NCBI RefSeq assembly: GCF_900111905.1
Contig: NZ_FOKM01000011.1
Coordinates: forward strand, 124,001 to 188,000
Length of the DNA: 64,000 nucleotides
From: Rhizobium sp. NFR07
GTDB taxonomy: Bacteria; Pseudomonadota; Alphaproteobacteria; Rhizobiales; Rhizobiaceae
Direction of reading: 5' to 3'
The translations under genes were made by a program, and so were the position numbers. Of the stretch, positions 9,214 to 21,100 are shown piece after piece. The notes under the pieces were generated by a model that had not been told where the DNA came from, searched no databases, and worked only from the letters and a program-made list of their open reading frames with translations. Positions within the stretch are counted from its first letter, which is position 1. Every line of letters starts with the position of its first letter.

Positions 9214-12200
9214 ATGCGTTTCGAACGACTGGACATTCTTCGCTACGGCGCGCTCACCGACCGCCGCCTGACCTTCCGCCCGGATGCCAGGTTGCATATT
9301 GTCTACGGCCCGAACGAGGCCGGCAAATCCTCGGCACTGTCGGCCATCTCGGATCTGCTCTTCGGTTTTCCGGATCGATCGGAATACGGCTTCCTGCATG
9401 ACAGCGCCTCGCTTCGCGTCGGTGCCCGGCTCGTCACCCGCGATGGACGTGAACTCGAGTTTCGTCGCCGCAAGGGACGCAAGAATACGTTGCTTGCGGA
9501 TAGCGACGCGGAAAGTGCTCTTTTGGATGATGCGCTGGTGCCATTCCTCGGCACGCTCTCGCGCGATGTCTTCGAGCGTGCATTCGGTCTGAATTCTGGT
9601 TCCCTGCGCGACGGCGGCGACATGATGCTGAAAAGCGGCGGCGAGATCGGCAGCCTGCTTTTCTCTGCTGCATCGGGACTCACGGGGCTTTCGGGGCTGC
9701 GCAAATCCCTAGAGGCTGAGGCAGACGGTATCTATGCCCAACGCAAGTCCAAGGACCGGCTCTTCTATCAGGCGCTTGATGCGCATGACGAGGCGCGCAG
9801 GGCCGAGCGCGAGAGTGAGCTGAAGGCAAGCGACTGGAAAGGGCTGCTGAAGGAGCAGGCCGAGGCAGAAGAAGCGGTAAAGGCCATTCGCATCGAGCGA
9901 GAGGCGACGAAACGCGAATTGGAAAGCCTGCGGCAACTGATGCAGCTTGAGCCGGTCCTGGCCGAAATCGATCGCGAGCGCGAGCGTCTTGGAGGTTACG
10001 ATCATCTAGCAGACCTGCCGGCAGGATTTGCCGGCGAGCTTGCCGACGCGATCGAGCATGCCCGCCAGAATGCCGAGATGCTCCGCACGGCTGACGTCGA
10101 GATGGGGCGATTGAAGGACGATCTCGCCGCATTGCATGTCGATGGAGCACTGCTTGCCGCAGCGCCACGCATCATCGCCGCCCATGCCCGCACCGGCGTC
10201 TACGTCAATGCCCGCGAGGATATCGCCCGCGTGCGCCACGAAGTGGACGGCTTCGACCAGAAACTTCTGCAGGCCGCCAAGCGGTTGGGTTTCTCCGGCC
10301 TTGCCGAACTCGAACGCGCCCAGCCGACCGACGCAGATCTCGTTCGACTGCGGGAGATGGTGGAGGAGGGCACGACGCTTGATCGCAGCCTGAAACAGCA
10401 GCGCCAGCGGATCGCGGAGGAGCGTGATGCTCTGCGCCGTCTTAACGCAGATGCGGGGCGCGTGAGGGTTGTCGACCCAAGACCCTGGGCCGACCAGCTT
10501 GCGGCGTTGCGGCCGGATATCGCGGCTCTTTCCGAGAAAGAAGCGTTGACGGTCCGGGTCACCCGAGCCGAAACCGATCTCGCGGCCGCTGCCGGTCGCC
10601 TCGATCCGCCGGTCAGGGACGTGGAACGTCTCCTGGCGACACCGCTGCCGGACATCGTTACACTGAACAAGCATAAGGGACTTATCGAGGCAGCCAGGGC
10701 GGAAAACCGCAATCGGCAGCAGGAGTTGTCGGCGCGTGTCGAGGATGCCGGCAAGTTAGCTTCTCAGCTCGAAACGCTGGAAGCAGAGAGTGGCTTCGTC
10801 TCGCGGGCCGATGTCGAAGCGGCGCGAGCCGAACGCGACGCCATTTTCGACCGGATCACCACCGACCCGAACGTCGCTGATATTGAGGCTCTGCGAACAG
10901 CCACGGCAAAGACAGACAGGCTATCCGACACCGCGCTTGCAGATGCCGAGCGGGTTTCCCGGCACGCCGAACTGACGTTGCGCCGAAATGATCTCGATCG
11001 ATCGATCGTCATGTTGGAGAAGCAGGCGAAAGAAGCCGATATCGCGGCAGCCGATGCGCTGACGGAATTCGAGGATCTGTTCGAAGACGTGCCCGTTGCC
11101 CCGGCCGCGCCTGACAAGATGATCGAATGGCGCAGGGCGGTCGACGGGCTTGGCGCCCGGCAAGCTGCTCTGGATGAGGTGCGCGATGCTGCCGAAGCTC
11201 TTAGGTTGAAAGATGAGGCGCTGAGACCGGCGCTCGCCGCATTGGCTGAAGGTCTTGGCGTCATGGCCGCCGGCATGCCGCCCGCTGCGCTGGCAAGAGA
11301 TATCGAGCGCCGGATCGAGGAGGCTAGCAGGCTTTGGACCGAGGGGCGCTCGCTGGAACGACTGGGGGCGGCGGCGCAAGAAACGCTCGGGCGGCTCGAG
11401 GAGACCGAAGCGGATCTGGTGGGCAGGATCAAGCTTTGGCGAATGAATTTCGCCTCGTCAGCAAGTGCGGTCGGATTGCCGGAGCATGCCACGACGGAGA
11501 TGGCGCTCGCCAGCCTCGACGTCTGGCGCCTGATTCCGGATCTTCTCTCGGAACGGGAGAACCGCAATCGCCGAGTGCGGGGCATGGCGCGTGATATGGA
11601 AGAGTTCGAGACGGCCGTGGAGGCGCTCTGCAAGGAGGTTTCCGTCGATCTCGCTGCGCTGCCCGCGGATGTCGCCGTTGGAATGCTGAACACCAGGGCT
11701 GCGGACGCGCGCACGTCGGATAGCCAGCGGCAGGTCCTGGTGGCGACCCTGGAACGGGTGGAGCTTTCCCACTCAAGGGCCGCTTCGGATGCCACGAGTA
11801 TTGGAGAGCTGCTCGCTTCCCTGGCTGATCGTGTCGGCCGCAGTCAGGCGGAACTAGCCACCGTGATGGAAGAACTGACGGCACGGGCGGAGGCGCAGCG
11901 TGACCTTCGCCAATCCCGTGCCCGCTTCGCTGATCAGGCAGATGGCTTGCAGGAAGAGCAGGTTCGTCTCGCGCTTGACGGCTTCGATCGCGTCGCAACC
12001 AGCGTCAGGATCGAGGAACTCGCCGCAGAAGAGGAGCGGCAGATCGAGAGACTGCGCGCCCTCGGCGTAGCTCAAGCGGATGTCGAGCGTCGCCGCTCGG
12101 CACTCGAAACGGGAATCGGCGCCGAAAGGGCAGTCTTCCACAGACGGGCCGCTGAAGAGGATGCGCGTGAACTGGGCCGGCGCTGGGTCGTGCTCAAGCT

Positions 12201-12669
12201 CGCAAGTGCGCTACTTGCAGGATCGATGGAGAGCTATCGCGAGCGTCAGGCCGATCCGGTGATGAAGCAGGCAGGCCACATCTTTTCACAACTGACCGGC
12301 GGCCGGTTTGCCCGGCTCCTGCAAATCTACGACGACAATGACGAATTGCAGCTGGCTGTCGAGCGTCGCACCGGCGAGCAGGTGCCGTTGGGCGGCCTGA
12401 GCGAGGGGACAGGCGATCAGCTCTATCTGGCCCTACGCCTGGCATTCCTCGAAGATTATTGTGCACGCAACGAACCGGCGCCTCTGGTGCTCGACGACAT
12501 CTTCCAGACATTTGACGACGAACGAACGGCCGCTGGCCTGCGCACGCTCGCAGGCGGCGAAGCCATGTCGCAGACAATCCTCTTCACCCACCAGACGAGC
12601 CTTGTCGAGACGGCGCGGCGAGAGCTTGGGGAGACTTTCGACTTAGTCCGGTTGGATGGCTTGTCCTGA
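9214..12669 (+). CDS. SMC/Rad50-like ATPase, YhaN type
   Basis: This large (1151 residues) ATPase should pair with the upstream nuclease as an SbcC/Rad50-like DNA-end processing complex. The Walker A motif YGPNEAGKSS is at residues 31-40. The ABC signature region GGLSEGTGDQLYLALR lies near 1065, and Walker B LVLDDIFQTFDDER has Asp1094-Asp1095. Between them lie long charged, Ala/Glu/Arg-rich stretches typical of antiparallel coiled coil, for example 190-260 and 520-1000. No CxxC zinc hook was seen, which agrees with YhaN rather than Rad50/SbcC. The last 27 bp overlap the end of a gene on the opposite strand. Confidence 0.88.
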   Translation: MRFERLDILRYGALTDRRLTFRPDARLHIVYGPNEAGKSSALSAISDLLFGFPDRSEYGFLHDSASLRVGARLVTRDGRELEFRRRKGRKNTLLADSDAESALLDDALVPFLGTLSRDVFERAFGLNSGSLRDGGDMMLKSGGEIGSLLFSAASGLTGLSGLRKSLEAEADGIYAQRKSKDRLFYQALDAHDEARRAERESELKASDWKGLLKEQAEAEEAVKAIRIEREATKRELESLRQLMQLEPVLAEIDRERERLGGYDHLADLPAGFAGELADAIEHARQNAEMLRTADVEMGRLKDDLAALHVDGALLAAAPRIIAAHARTGVYVNAREDIARVRHEVDGFDQKLLQAAKRLGFSGLAELERAQPTDADLVRLREMVEEGTTLDRSLKQQRQRIAEERDALRRLNADAGRVRVVDPRPWADQLAALRPDIAALSEKEALTVRVTRAETDLAAAAGRLDPPVRDVERLLATPLPDIVTLNKHKGLIEAARAENRNRQQELSARVEDAGKLASQLETLEAESGFVSRADVEAARAERDAIFDRITTDPNVADIEALRTATAKTDRLSDTALADAERVSRHAELTLRRNDLDRSIVMLEKQAKEADIAAADALTEFEDLFEDVPVAPAAPDKMIEWRRAVDGLGARQAALDEVRDAAEALRLKDEALRPALAALAEGLGVMAAGMPPAALARDIERRIEEASRLWTEGRSLERLGAAAQETLGRLEETEADLVGRIKLWRMNFASSASAVGLPEHATTEMALASLDVWRLIPDLLSERENRNRRVRGMARDMEEFETAVEALCKEVSVDLAALPADVAVGMLNTRAADARTSDSQRQVLVATLERVELSHSRAASDATSIGELLASLADRVGRSQAELATVMEELTARAEAQRDLRQSRARFADQADGLQEEQVRLALDGFDRVATSVRIEELAAEEERQIERLRALGVAQADVERRRSALETGIGAERAVFHRRAAEEDARELGRRWVVLKLASALLAGSMESYRERQADPVMKQAGHIFSQLTGGRFARLLQIYDDNDELQLAVERRTGEQVPLGGLSEGTGDQLYLALRLAFLEDYCARNEPAPLVLDDIFQTFDDERTAAGLRTLAGGEAMSQTILFTHQTSLVETARRELGETFDLVRLDGLS

Positions 12670-13500
12670 CGTCTTGTCGGGGAATGATAAGCAGCCAAGC
12701 CTGGCGCTGACGATAGTCGCGCGCATCAGCATTCCTTCGCTCTTTGGGCGGGGAGACATGCAGGTCGTCGAGGATGAAAGCGGGACGATCAGCAGGTTGA
12801 AACGCTTCTCGTCGTCTCTCTCCCGCTCAAAGACGATCCGGTAATTTTCCAGCAGCGAGGAGAAATTTCTTCGCGCTGCAATCCGCTCCTCGATGTAACG
12901 GCGGCTATCGGGCGAGAGCGCCAGGCCGAAGCGATCGATCGAATCAAGCGCAAGGCGAAGAAGATTGTCGTCCTGCGATGGGTCGAGCAGGCTGAGCTTG
13001 ATCCGGAAGCTGCGAAACGAATCAGGGGAAAGTCCCCTTGCCTGGACAAAAAGAACCGCCGGCTCCGGCGTTGAACCCAATTCCTGGGAAAGAATGCACT
13101 CCCATTCGTTCCCGGACGCCTGGAATGACGGTGCAGCATCGCCGCCTACACCCAGTTGACGGCATCGGTCATAGGCGGCTTGGCTCGGGGATCGGATAAG
13201 CCGCACCAGTTCTTCAGCATGCTTTGCCACGAGCCGGGCTGGGAACGCTGCAGTAGGGCCAAGTCGACGAGTGCGCTTTGGAGCCACGCTGGCAGGTGGT
13301 TGAACCATGATCAAATACTCATCGAGCCCAAGCCACTCGACAAGGCGAGAATAATTTCGACCGTGATTGACCGAAAGAACCGTCCCGGCCAGAAGGAAAA
13401 TTGCCAAGGCCATAAGCGCTCCGAATATTCGAAACGCTCGTCGCCGACGCCGCAGGCGCATCAAGGGCGTCAATGCTTCTGCTTTGTCCACTGGGGACAT
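12643..13500 (-). CDS. Hypothetical single-pass membrane protein next to capsule locus
   Basis: I do not recognise this 285-residue protein. From the chosen ATG (13500) it begins MSPVDKAEALTPLMRLRRRRR, a basic stretch that should stay in the cytoplasm. One membrane helix follows (about 27-45, IFGALMALAIFLLAGTVL), then a roughly 240-residue domain predicted to be periplasmic. That domain contains two Cys residues (RCRQLGV and WECILSQ) which could pair. The frame is open a further 40 codons upstream, but that part has no membrane-protein character. Its 3' end overlaps the YhaN-type gene tail to tail by 27 bp. It is divergent from the polysaccharide export gene across about 300 bp, so a capsule-related role is possible but unproven. 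Confidence 0.7.
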   Translation of the reverse strand: MSPVDKAEALTPLMRLRRRRRAFRIFGALMALAIFLLAGTVLSVNHGRNYSRLVEWLGLDEYLIMVQPPASVAPKRTRRLGPTAAFPARLVAKHAEELVRLIRSPSQAAYDRCRQLGVGGDAAPSFQASGNEWECILSQELGSTPEPAVLFVQARGLSPDSFRSFRIKLSLLDPSQDDNLLRLALDSIDRFGLALSPDSRRYIEERIAARRNFSSLLENYRIVFERERDDEKRFNLLIVPLSSSTTCMSPRPKSEGMLMRATIVSARLGCLSFPDKTSGQAIQPD

Positions 13501-13808
13501 CTGTACGGTTCCAGCTCCAGATTTGTTGAACCTGCTTTGCCACAGGAAACATGTACCTGTCCAAAACTGATTCGCCGATTGGCGGGGAGTTTTTGTGTGC
13601 CTCGGACTGCCGTTAACCACGTTGGTTAGCAGGCATTTAAATCAACCTTTATAGGTTCGCCTATTGATATCGGTTTGCTACAGACTATGGCCATAAAACC
13701 GCACCCTCGCTTATTTTGGGTATGGCCAAAGTCATGGTGCTTGTTGTTCGTCGTCCGGTGTGCTTTCAAGGGCGTCGAATTCTAGGTTGAAGAAGCAGAG
13801 AAAATTGC

Positions 13809-15020
13809 TTGTTTAGCCTTGCCTTGGAGTGTCGAGATTTGGTTCGAGTGACTGCGATTGTGATCTGCGCCGCCCTGGCTGGTTGTCAGGCCGTGCCTGG
13901 AGAGGGCCCCCTGGCGTCTGCAATCAACAAGGAGGCGGGGCAGTCCCCGGCCGAAGTTGGTCGCCTCAATGCGGCTGTTTTCGATATCATGGATGTCGAC
14001 GCACGTTCGGCGCGTCTCGTTTCCGACTATGCTTCCACAGCATTCAAGCGTCGATTCGGCATGGGCGGCGGCGGCCCTGGCCGCGCCGTGATCGGTGTCG
14101 GCGACGAGCTCAAGGTGACGATTTTCGAAGCCGGTTCCGATGGCTTGTTTTCCACCAGCGAACAGAAGCAGACGCCGATCGGCGTAGTCGTTCAGCCGGA
14201 TGGAACGGCCGCAATCCCTTACGTCGGAACCGTCCGATTCGCAGGTAAAACGCTTGAAGAGGCGCGACAGGGTATTCTCACCGCTTTGAGGAGCAAGGCT
14301 GTCGAACCGGATGTCATCGTCACCAGTATGAGTACGCCGTCCCGCTCGGTAAGCGTCTCTGGTGCTGTTGGGAAGTCTGCAGAAATTCCGCTCAATCTAA
14401 CCGGTGAGCAGATCACAGATGTCATTGCCAAGGCGGGTGGCCCCCAGGCACAAGCTTACGAAAGCTATGTCACGCTTGTCCGCAACAAGCGTACCGGCAC
14501 CGCTCTGTTGAAGTCGATCATCGAAAACCCGAGCGAAAACATCTACGTTCAACCGGGCGACCAGATCTTCGTATCGCGCGATCCGCGCACCTTCACCATT
14601 CTCGGTTCGGTAAACGCAAACAATCGTATCGAGTTTGGTGCAAATGACCTCAATCTGCTTGAGGCTGTTGCGCTTGGCCGCGGAGGTAATGATAACTCCG
14701 CCGATCCCGCTGGCTACTTCTTGTTCCGTTACGAAGATCCGGAAATCGTCCTTGGTTTGATGGGACAGCAACGGTTCGACCAGATGGTGCGCAAGGGCAT
14801 GCAGCCGGACAAGGAAGGCCGTTATCCGATCGTCTATCGATTTGACATGACGCGCGGCGACAGCCTGCTTGTCGGTCAGACTTTCCCAGTGAAGAGCCGC
14901 GACGTGATTTACGCCTCGCGCCATCCGTCGGTCGATATCTCGAAGTTCCTGCGCGTGGTAGGGGCGCCAGTCGGCATCGCGTCCCAGGGTGCCGGCATAG
15001 CCAGGAACCTCAATTACTGA
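13809..15020 (+). CDS. Polysaccharide export outer-membrane lipoprotein (Wza/KpsD-like)
   Basis: The product resembles outer membrane polysaccharide export proteins, which form the exit channel for capsule or exopolysaccharide. A lipoprotein signal with lipobox LAGC is present, so the mature protein would start at that Cys. A polysaccharide-export domain follows (GVGDELKVTIFEAG to about residue 180), then a SLBB-type domain (VSVSGAVGKSAEIPLNL onward). There is no ATG at the start. Codon TTG at 13809 gives 403 residues, and TTG at 13839, with GGAG nine bases upstream, gives 393 and a tidier signal peptide. It lies directly ahead of rkpA, the place taken by rkpU in Sinorhizobium; I have not verified that it is the rkpU orthologue. 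Confidence 0.85.
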   Translation: MFSLALECRDLVRVTAIVICAALAGCQAVPGEGPLASAINKEAGQSPAEVGRLNAAVFDIMDVDARSARLVSDYASTAFKRRFGMGGGGPGRAVIGVGDELKVTIFEAGSDGLFSTSEQKQTPIGVVVQPDGTAAIPYVGTVRFAGKTLEEARQGILTALRSKAVEPDVIVTSMSTPSRSVSVSGAVGKSAEIPLNLTGEQITDVIAKAGGPQAQAYESYVTLVRNKRTGTALLKSIIENPSENIYVQPGDQIFVSRDPRTFTILGSVNANNRIEFGANDLNLLEAVALGRGGNDNSADPAGYFLFRYEDPEIVLGLMGQQRFDQMVRKGMQPDKEGRYPIVYRFDMTRGDSLLVGQTFPVKSRDVIYASRHPSVDISKFLRVVGAPVGIASQGAGIARNLNY

Positions 15021-15062
15021 TCGTTATAATTGATCGGTATATTGCTTTGTCGCGCCGTGATT

Positions 15063-15090
15063 GTGCCTGTTGAAAACTTCTGACAGGCAC
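15063..15090 (+). other. Stem-loop between export gene and rkpA
   Basis: GTGCCTGT and ACAGGCAC form a perfect 8-bp stem with a 12-base loop, 43 bases after the stop of the export gene and about 100 bases before rkpA. There is no T tract directly after it, so it could be an attenuator, an RNA-processing site or a weak terminator. Confidence 0.45.
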
Positions 15091-15192
15091 CCTGCGGCGC
15101 TTTTCTCGTGACAACTGGGTCCAACTATGTTGTTAAAGTTTATTAAGAGTGGCCTAATCCGCCTACGCCATTAATGCTGTAAGCAGCACCGA

Positions 15193-18100
15193 GTGACGAT
15201 GACGATAGAAGTAATTGGCAGAGCCTGTGTAGCCCCAGGCGCAAACTCTATTCAGGAACTTCAGCAAGTCCTCAGAAAAGGGCGCTGTACCGTCACGCAA
15301 ATTCCCTCGGACCGATGGGATCTGGCGCGGTTCTGGCACCCCGTTCAGGGCACGCCTGGCAAGACCTATACTTACGCCGCGGGCGTGATCGACTCCGTCT
15401 ATGATTTCGACCCGGCTGTCTTCGGTCTTTCACAGCGAGAGGCCATGCAGATGGACCCGCAGCAGCGCGTGCTGCTGCGTCTGGTTTGGAGAGCACTGGA
15501 AGATGCCAATCTTCCAGCCAGCGCACTCGCCAACGAAAAGGTTGGCGTCTATATCGGCGCGTCCAGCCTCGAATCGGGCAATCTCTCTGCAGAAGATCCG
15601 GCCTCCGGCAGCCCGTATTTCATGACCGGCAATACGCTGTCGATCGTCTCTAACCGTGTCTCCCACGTCTTTGGCCTCAACGGGCCGAGCATGACGATCG
15701 ATACGGCCTGTTCGTCCTCGCTGGTCGCTCTCGACCAGGCGGCCCGCGCGCTTGAGCGTGGCGATATCGATACGGCAATCGTCGGTGGCGTGAACATCCT
15801 GATCTATCCACTCTCCTTCGTCGGCTTTGCGCAGGCGCGCATGCTGTCGCCGGAAGGTCTTTGCCGCGCCTATGACACCAATGGCCATGGCTATGTGCGC
15901 GCCGAAGGCGGCGCCGCAATCGTGCTTCGCCGCAGCGATCGGGCAAAGCAGCAAAAAGACCGGAGCTACGCGCGCATTCATGCGACAGGCGTGAACTCCT
16001 CTGGTCGCACGAACGGCATCAGCCTGCCGTCGCGTGAGGCGCAGGCCGATCTGCTGCGTTCAATCTATAAAGGCAACAACATCGACGTGAACCGCGTCGC
16101 CTTCATCGAAGGACACGGTACCGGCACGCGCGTAGGCGATCCGGCTGAAGTCTGGGCGATCGGCAGTGTCATCGCCCAAAACCGTCGCGCGCCGCTGCCT
16201 ATCGGCTCGATCAAGTCGAATATCGGTCATACCGAACCGGTCTCAGGCCTCTTTGGCCTGCTGAAGGCGATGATCTCGCTCGAGAACGACTATCTTCCGG
16301 CGACCCTGCATATCGAAAAGACCAACGAGGACATCGATTTCGACGCGCTCAATGTGCGGGTGAATACCTCAGCGCTGAAGCTTCTCCCCGCCAAGGGAGC
16401 ACGGCTTGCCGGCGTTAATTCGTTCGGCTTCGGCGGCACCAATGCGCATGTCGTTATCGGTGATCCCGAGCCTTCAAATGAGGCCGATGCGGCTGCCAAG
16501 GGCGACAACGTGCTCTTTCTGGCCAGCGCCCACAGCGCGACGGCGCTCCAGACCCTGCTCGAGGACTACCGGAAGCGGCTGTCGACGGCAGAACCCGCGG
16601 CAGCCCGTCGTATCGTTGCTGCGACGACGACCAACAGGGACGCGCTTAAACATCGGTTTGCCGTCGACGCTCGCAGCGAAGAGACAGTCCTGCAAGCCAT
16701 CGAAGCTCATCTGGAAGGTGAGGCATCCGATGGCGAGCGCGGTGAAGCGCCTTCCCATGTCGGCAAGCTCGCCTTCGTATTTTCCGGCAATGGCGCGCAA
16801 TGGGCCGGGATGGGCGTCGACGCCTATCGCGAAAACAGCCATTTCCGCCAGTATTTCCAGTCCTTCAGCGCGCTGTTCGAATATCATCTCGGCGAGAAGC
16901 TGACGGACCTCATCGTCGCAGACGACATCAACGCGCGGCTCGCCGACGCGACCATCGCCCAGCCGCTGCTGTTTGCGGTCCAAGCGGCGCTGTCCGACTG
17001 CCTTGCCGCCCACGGCATACGCCCGGATGTCGTGTTTGGTCATTCCGTCGGTGAAATCGCCGCCGCCTATGCATCAAAGGCGCTGACTGCCGCTGAATCG
17101 GTCGCAATCGTTGCCAAGCGCTCGCGTTCGCAGCATCTCTTTGCCGGCCAGGGCAAGATGGCAGCCGTCGTGATGGGCGAAGAAGCCGCCGCCGCCTTTG
17201 CCAAAGCCCATGGTCTTCACGGCATCTGCGTTGCTGCGATCAACGCTCCGAACTCGGTTACTATTTCTGGACCGGTCGAAGAAATTCAGGCTTTCCGCGA
17301 TGCTGCCCGTAAGGTCCAGGTCGTCGCCCACATTCTTGACATCAACTATCCGTTCCACCATCCGATCATCGATAGCGCGCGCGCCGGCTTCCTGGCCGAC
17401 CTGCCGGCCATCGAGCCGCAGAGTGCTGCCTGTACTTTCGTATCCACCGTGACCGGCGGCATCTACGACGGGCGCGGCCTCGATGCCGATTACTGGTGGC
17501 GCAATGTCCGGGAGCCGGTGCTGTTCCGCTCGGCGGCCGAGACGGCGCTCGACCTCGGCTGCAATCTGTTCATAGAGATTTCGCCGCGCACGATCCTGTC
17601 CAACTACGTCTCCGAAATCGCTAAAAGCAACGCGCAGCCAGCGACTGTCATCGGCACGCTGCAGCGGGAAGCCTCGATGGAAGGCCGCGATCCGGTCGCG
17701 CGCTCCTTTGCCCGTGCGGTTGCCCATGGCGCCGTACCCGCCCCGTCCCGCCACAGCGGCAAGCGCAATGCGCTGGCAGATCTGCCGCCGCTGCCTTTCG
17801 AGCCTGTCTCGCTCAAGATGCCGGGAACGACGGACGAGATCGACGTCTTCGGCCGCGACCTGAAGAACCAGTATACGCTGCTCGGCTGGCGCAGCGACCC
17901 GAATGGTTCTCACTGGAAGAACCATGTCGACGCTTTGCTTTTCCCTGACCTTGCCGAACATGTGGTCGATGGCCGTGCCATCCTGCCGGGAAGTGGCTTC
18001 CTCGATATCGCGGTAACGGCGGCCCAGGCGCATTTCGGTAGCGATGACATCGAAATCTCCAACATGGAGATCGTTCGTCCGCTGGAACTGCGTCCCGATC

Positions 18101-21100
18101 GGATGCTCGAGCTTTCGACGATCCTGTCGCCGGAGACAGGCAATATCGAGATCCGCTCGCGTGAGCGTCTGAGCAGCGACGACTGGACGATTCATGCTGT
18201 CGGCCGTTGTCGGCGTCCGGTGGATGACGAGACCCCTCGTTTCGAGAGCGTGGCGCGCTCGGGAGACAGTTCCGCTCTTTCGTCGGCGGAAGTCTACGAG
18301 ACGGCCGAGCGCTTCGGCCTGCAATACGGTCCGCGCTTCCAGCTCCTTTCGAAAGCTGTTTCCTTTGGCAACAATATCGTTGACGTGGATCTGAAGCAGG
18401 CTGCCGATCCGGCCCATCCCTATGTCCGTTACAATCTCAACCCGTTCTCGGTGGATGCCGTCTTCCATGGGCTTGTCGCGCTCTTTGATCGCCTGTCCGG
18501 GAGCGATGCAGGCTCGCCCTACATTCCGGTCCGTTTCGGCTCTGTCCGCGTAACGGGCAAGGGCGAGACGATCGCAAAGGCCACGATCGAGATCGAGCGC
18601 TTCAGCAGCTTCTCGATCAAGGTCAATTTCCGCCTGTTCAACAGTGCGGGTGAGCAGATCGCTTCTCTAGCCGATTGTCGCTTCCGCCGCACCTCGCTGC
18701 GCCGCCATCACACGCTGGATTCCGTCGCCTTCCACTTCGAGGCCGTTCCAAGCGCGATCATGCCAAGCTCGATCACGGTTGGCCGGTCGGTCGTGGAGAT
18801 CACGCTGCCGGCTTTGGCCGAAGGCGTATCGGTGACTGCCAAGGACAATGCATCCTTGATGATCGATGCTGCGATTTATCGTGCCTGTCACGAGTTTGCG
18901 CTGTCGCTCGCCGATCGAGACGGCAATGTCCTGTCGGCAACATTGCCGGGTGACAAGGAGCTTCGCAGTTTCTTGACCTCCTGCCTCTTCACGCTGGAGG
19001 ATGCCGGGGTCGCGGCACCGTTCGACGCGGGCTGGAAGGTTCCGCGGGAATTTGCTTTCCCGCAGGTCGACGAGTTGATCCAGGAGATTTACCGGGAAAA
19101 TTCCGCTCGCGTTGCCGAGGCGGTTCTGGCCAACGACGTTTATCGCGACATGCTGGAGCGGCTGTCTCTCGTCAACCTGCATGGCGACGGTGAAACTGCG
19201 GTGCCGCGCAATGTCAGCGAAGCCACGTTGGATCATGTCCTCGTTCACTCGCCGCTTGGGCGCAGCAGGGCAGAAAGCGCCGTCGATCTGGCCGAACGCT
19301 TTTGCAAGGCGAACCCTTCCTGGACGCGCTTCATCGTCGAGCTCGGTTCCACCAGCGAGTCGATCAGCACACGCCTTGCCCACATGGCGGCTACCATCGG
19401 CGCAAGCCTCGTCATCGTCGAGCCGCGCGAAAACGCGCGACGTATGCTGGAACTGGCTTTCGAGCAGAACGTCCATGTATCCGTGATCGAGCCCAAGCTC
19501 CTTGGCAGTCTCTCGCAGGTCGATCTCATCGTCGCAGGCGGGCTGTATAGTCAGACGCTGCTTGCCGGTGACGACGATATGCGTCAGGCCGTCCGTGCTC
19601 TTGCCTCCAAGGGAACGGCGATCGTGTTCGCCGATCGCGCCCCCTCCGCATTCAACGACTTTGCCTTCGGACTGTCGGATGACTGGTTCGCGGCAAGCCA
19701 GTCCGCGGATTTCCCGGTTGGTCAGCTCGGCACGCCGGCGCAGATCGAGAGCCTGCTTTCGGATCTCGGCTTCGCCTCGCCGTCGATCGAGGAAGTACAG
19801 ACACAGCAGGGCGCACTCATCCTGGCCTCGGCCCAATCAACGGCATCGACTGAAAAAGCTTTGGCCGGCACGCGCGGCCATATGGTCGTGGTCGCCGAAC
19901 CGTCCGCAGAGAAGTCGATCGCCCCATCCTTCGCCAATGCGACGCTCGTAACTGCAGACGCGGTGCTGGAACAGGCATTCGAGGCGAACGGGGAAGGGGT
20001 CATCTGCGTCGCCTACCTTGCGGATCGCGGTGCCCATGAGAGCGTGTCGGCGCTTCAGGTGGCTCGCTTGTCCCGCTTCAAGCATCTCGCCGAAACGCTG
20101 ACGCGCCAGTCCGTTGGGCTTTCGAGCCGCCCGAGGATTGTGATCGTCGCGCCCGGCGGCTCGCCACTTGCTGGCCTGAAAAGCGACGAAGGCAATGCAG
20201 GCCTCTGGACCTTCGCTCGCGTCCTCCAGAACGAATATGACGCCGTCGATATCCATCTCGTCGACGTAGAAGACACGGCGGCTGCAGCGCTCGTCGATCG
20301 CATAGCCACCGTTCGTGGCGGCAACCGCGAATGGCTGGCAACCGCCGAAGGGCTTGCCGAAATTCGTGCGGCTTCCGGTCCTTTCGCCGGAACGGATACG
20401 ACGACCGTCGATTTCGAGGCCGCCACCATCCGTCAGCTGGTCAGCGGCCGCGTCGACAGCATCATCTGGGAAACCTGCCAGACGGCTGAGCCTGCCGGTG
20501 ACGAGGTCATTATCGCGGTTGAGGCTGCAGGCCTCAATTTCCGTGACGTTATGTGGTCCATGGGTCTTCTGCCGGAAGAAGCGCTGGAAGACGGTTTTGC
20601 TGGCGCGACGATCGGCATGGAAATGTCGGGTCGCGTCGAACGTGTCGGTTCCGCCGTCACCGATCTTGTGCCGGGTGATCGCGTCATGGGCATCGGCCCG
20701 GCGGCGTTCTCGACCCATGTCCGCGTCCGCCGCGATGGCGTGACGAAGTTCCCCGACAGGCTGGATTTTGCCGCTGCCGCAACCGTACCGGTAGCCTTCC
20801 TCACCGCCTATTACGCGATGGTCCAGCTCGGCCATATTGAGCCGGGCGAGACGATCCTCATCCACGGCGCAGCCGGCGGCGTCGGCCTTGCCGCGCTTCA
20901 GATCGCCAAGCTGAAGGGCGCGACCGTGATCGCTACGGCCGGCACCGTCGAGAAGCGCCGCTTCCTCGAAACGGTCGGCGCTGACCACATCTTCGATTCC
21001 CGTTCGCTTGATTTCGTCTCTCGCGTCCGTGCGGTGACGAATGGCGAAGGTGTCGATCTGGTACTCAACTCGCTCTTCTCCGAGGCGATGGAGCGAAGCC

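Noticed and set aside
17074..18468. A 464-codon minus-strand frame opposite the AT-DH part of rkpA.
   Set aside because: Shadow of a confirmed PKS region without any family motif.
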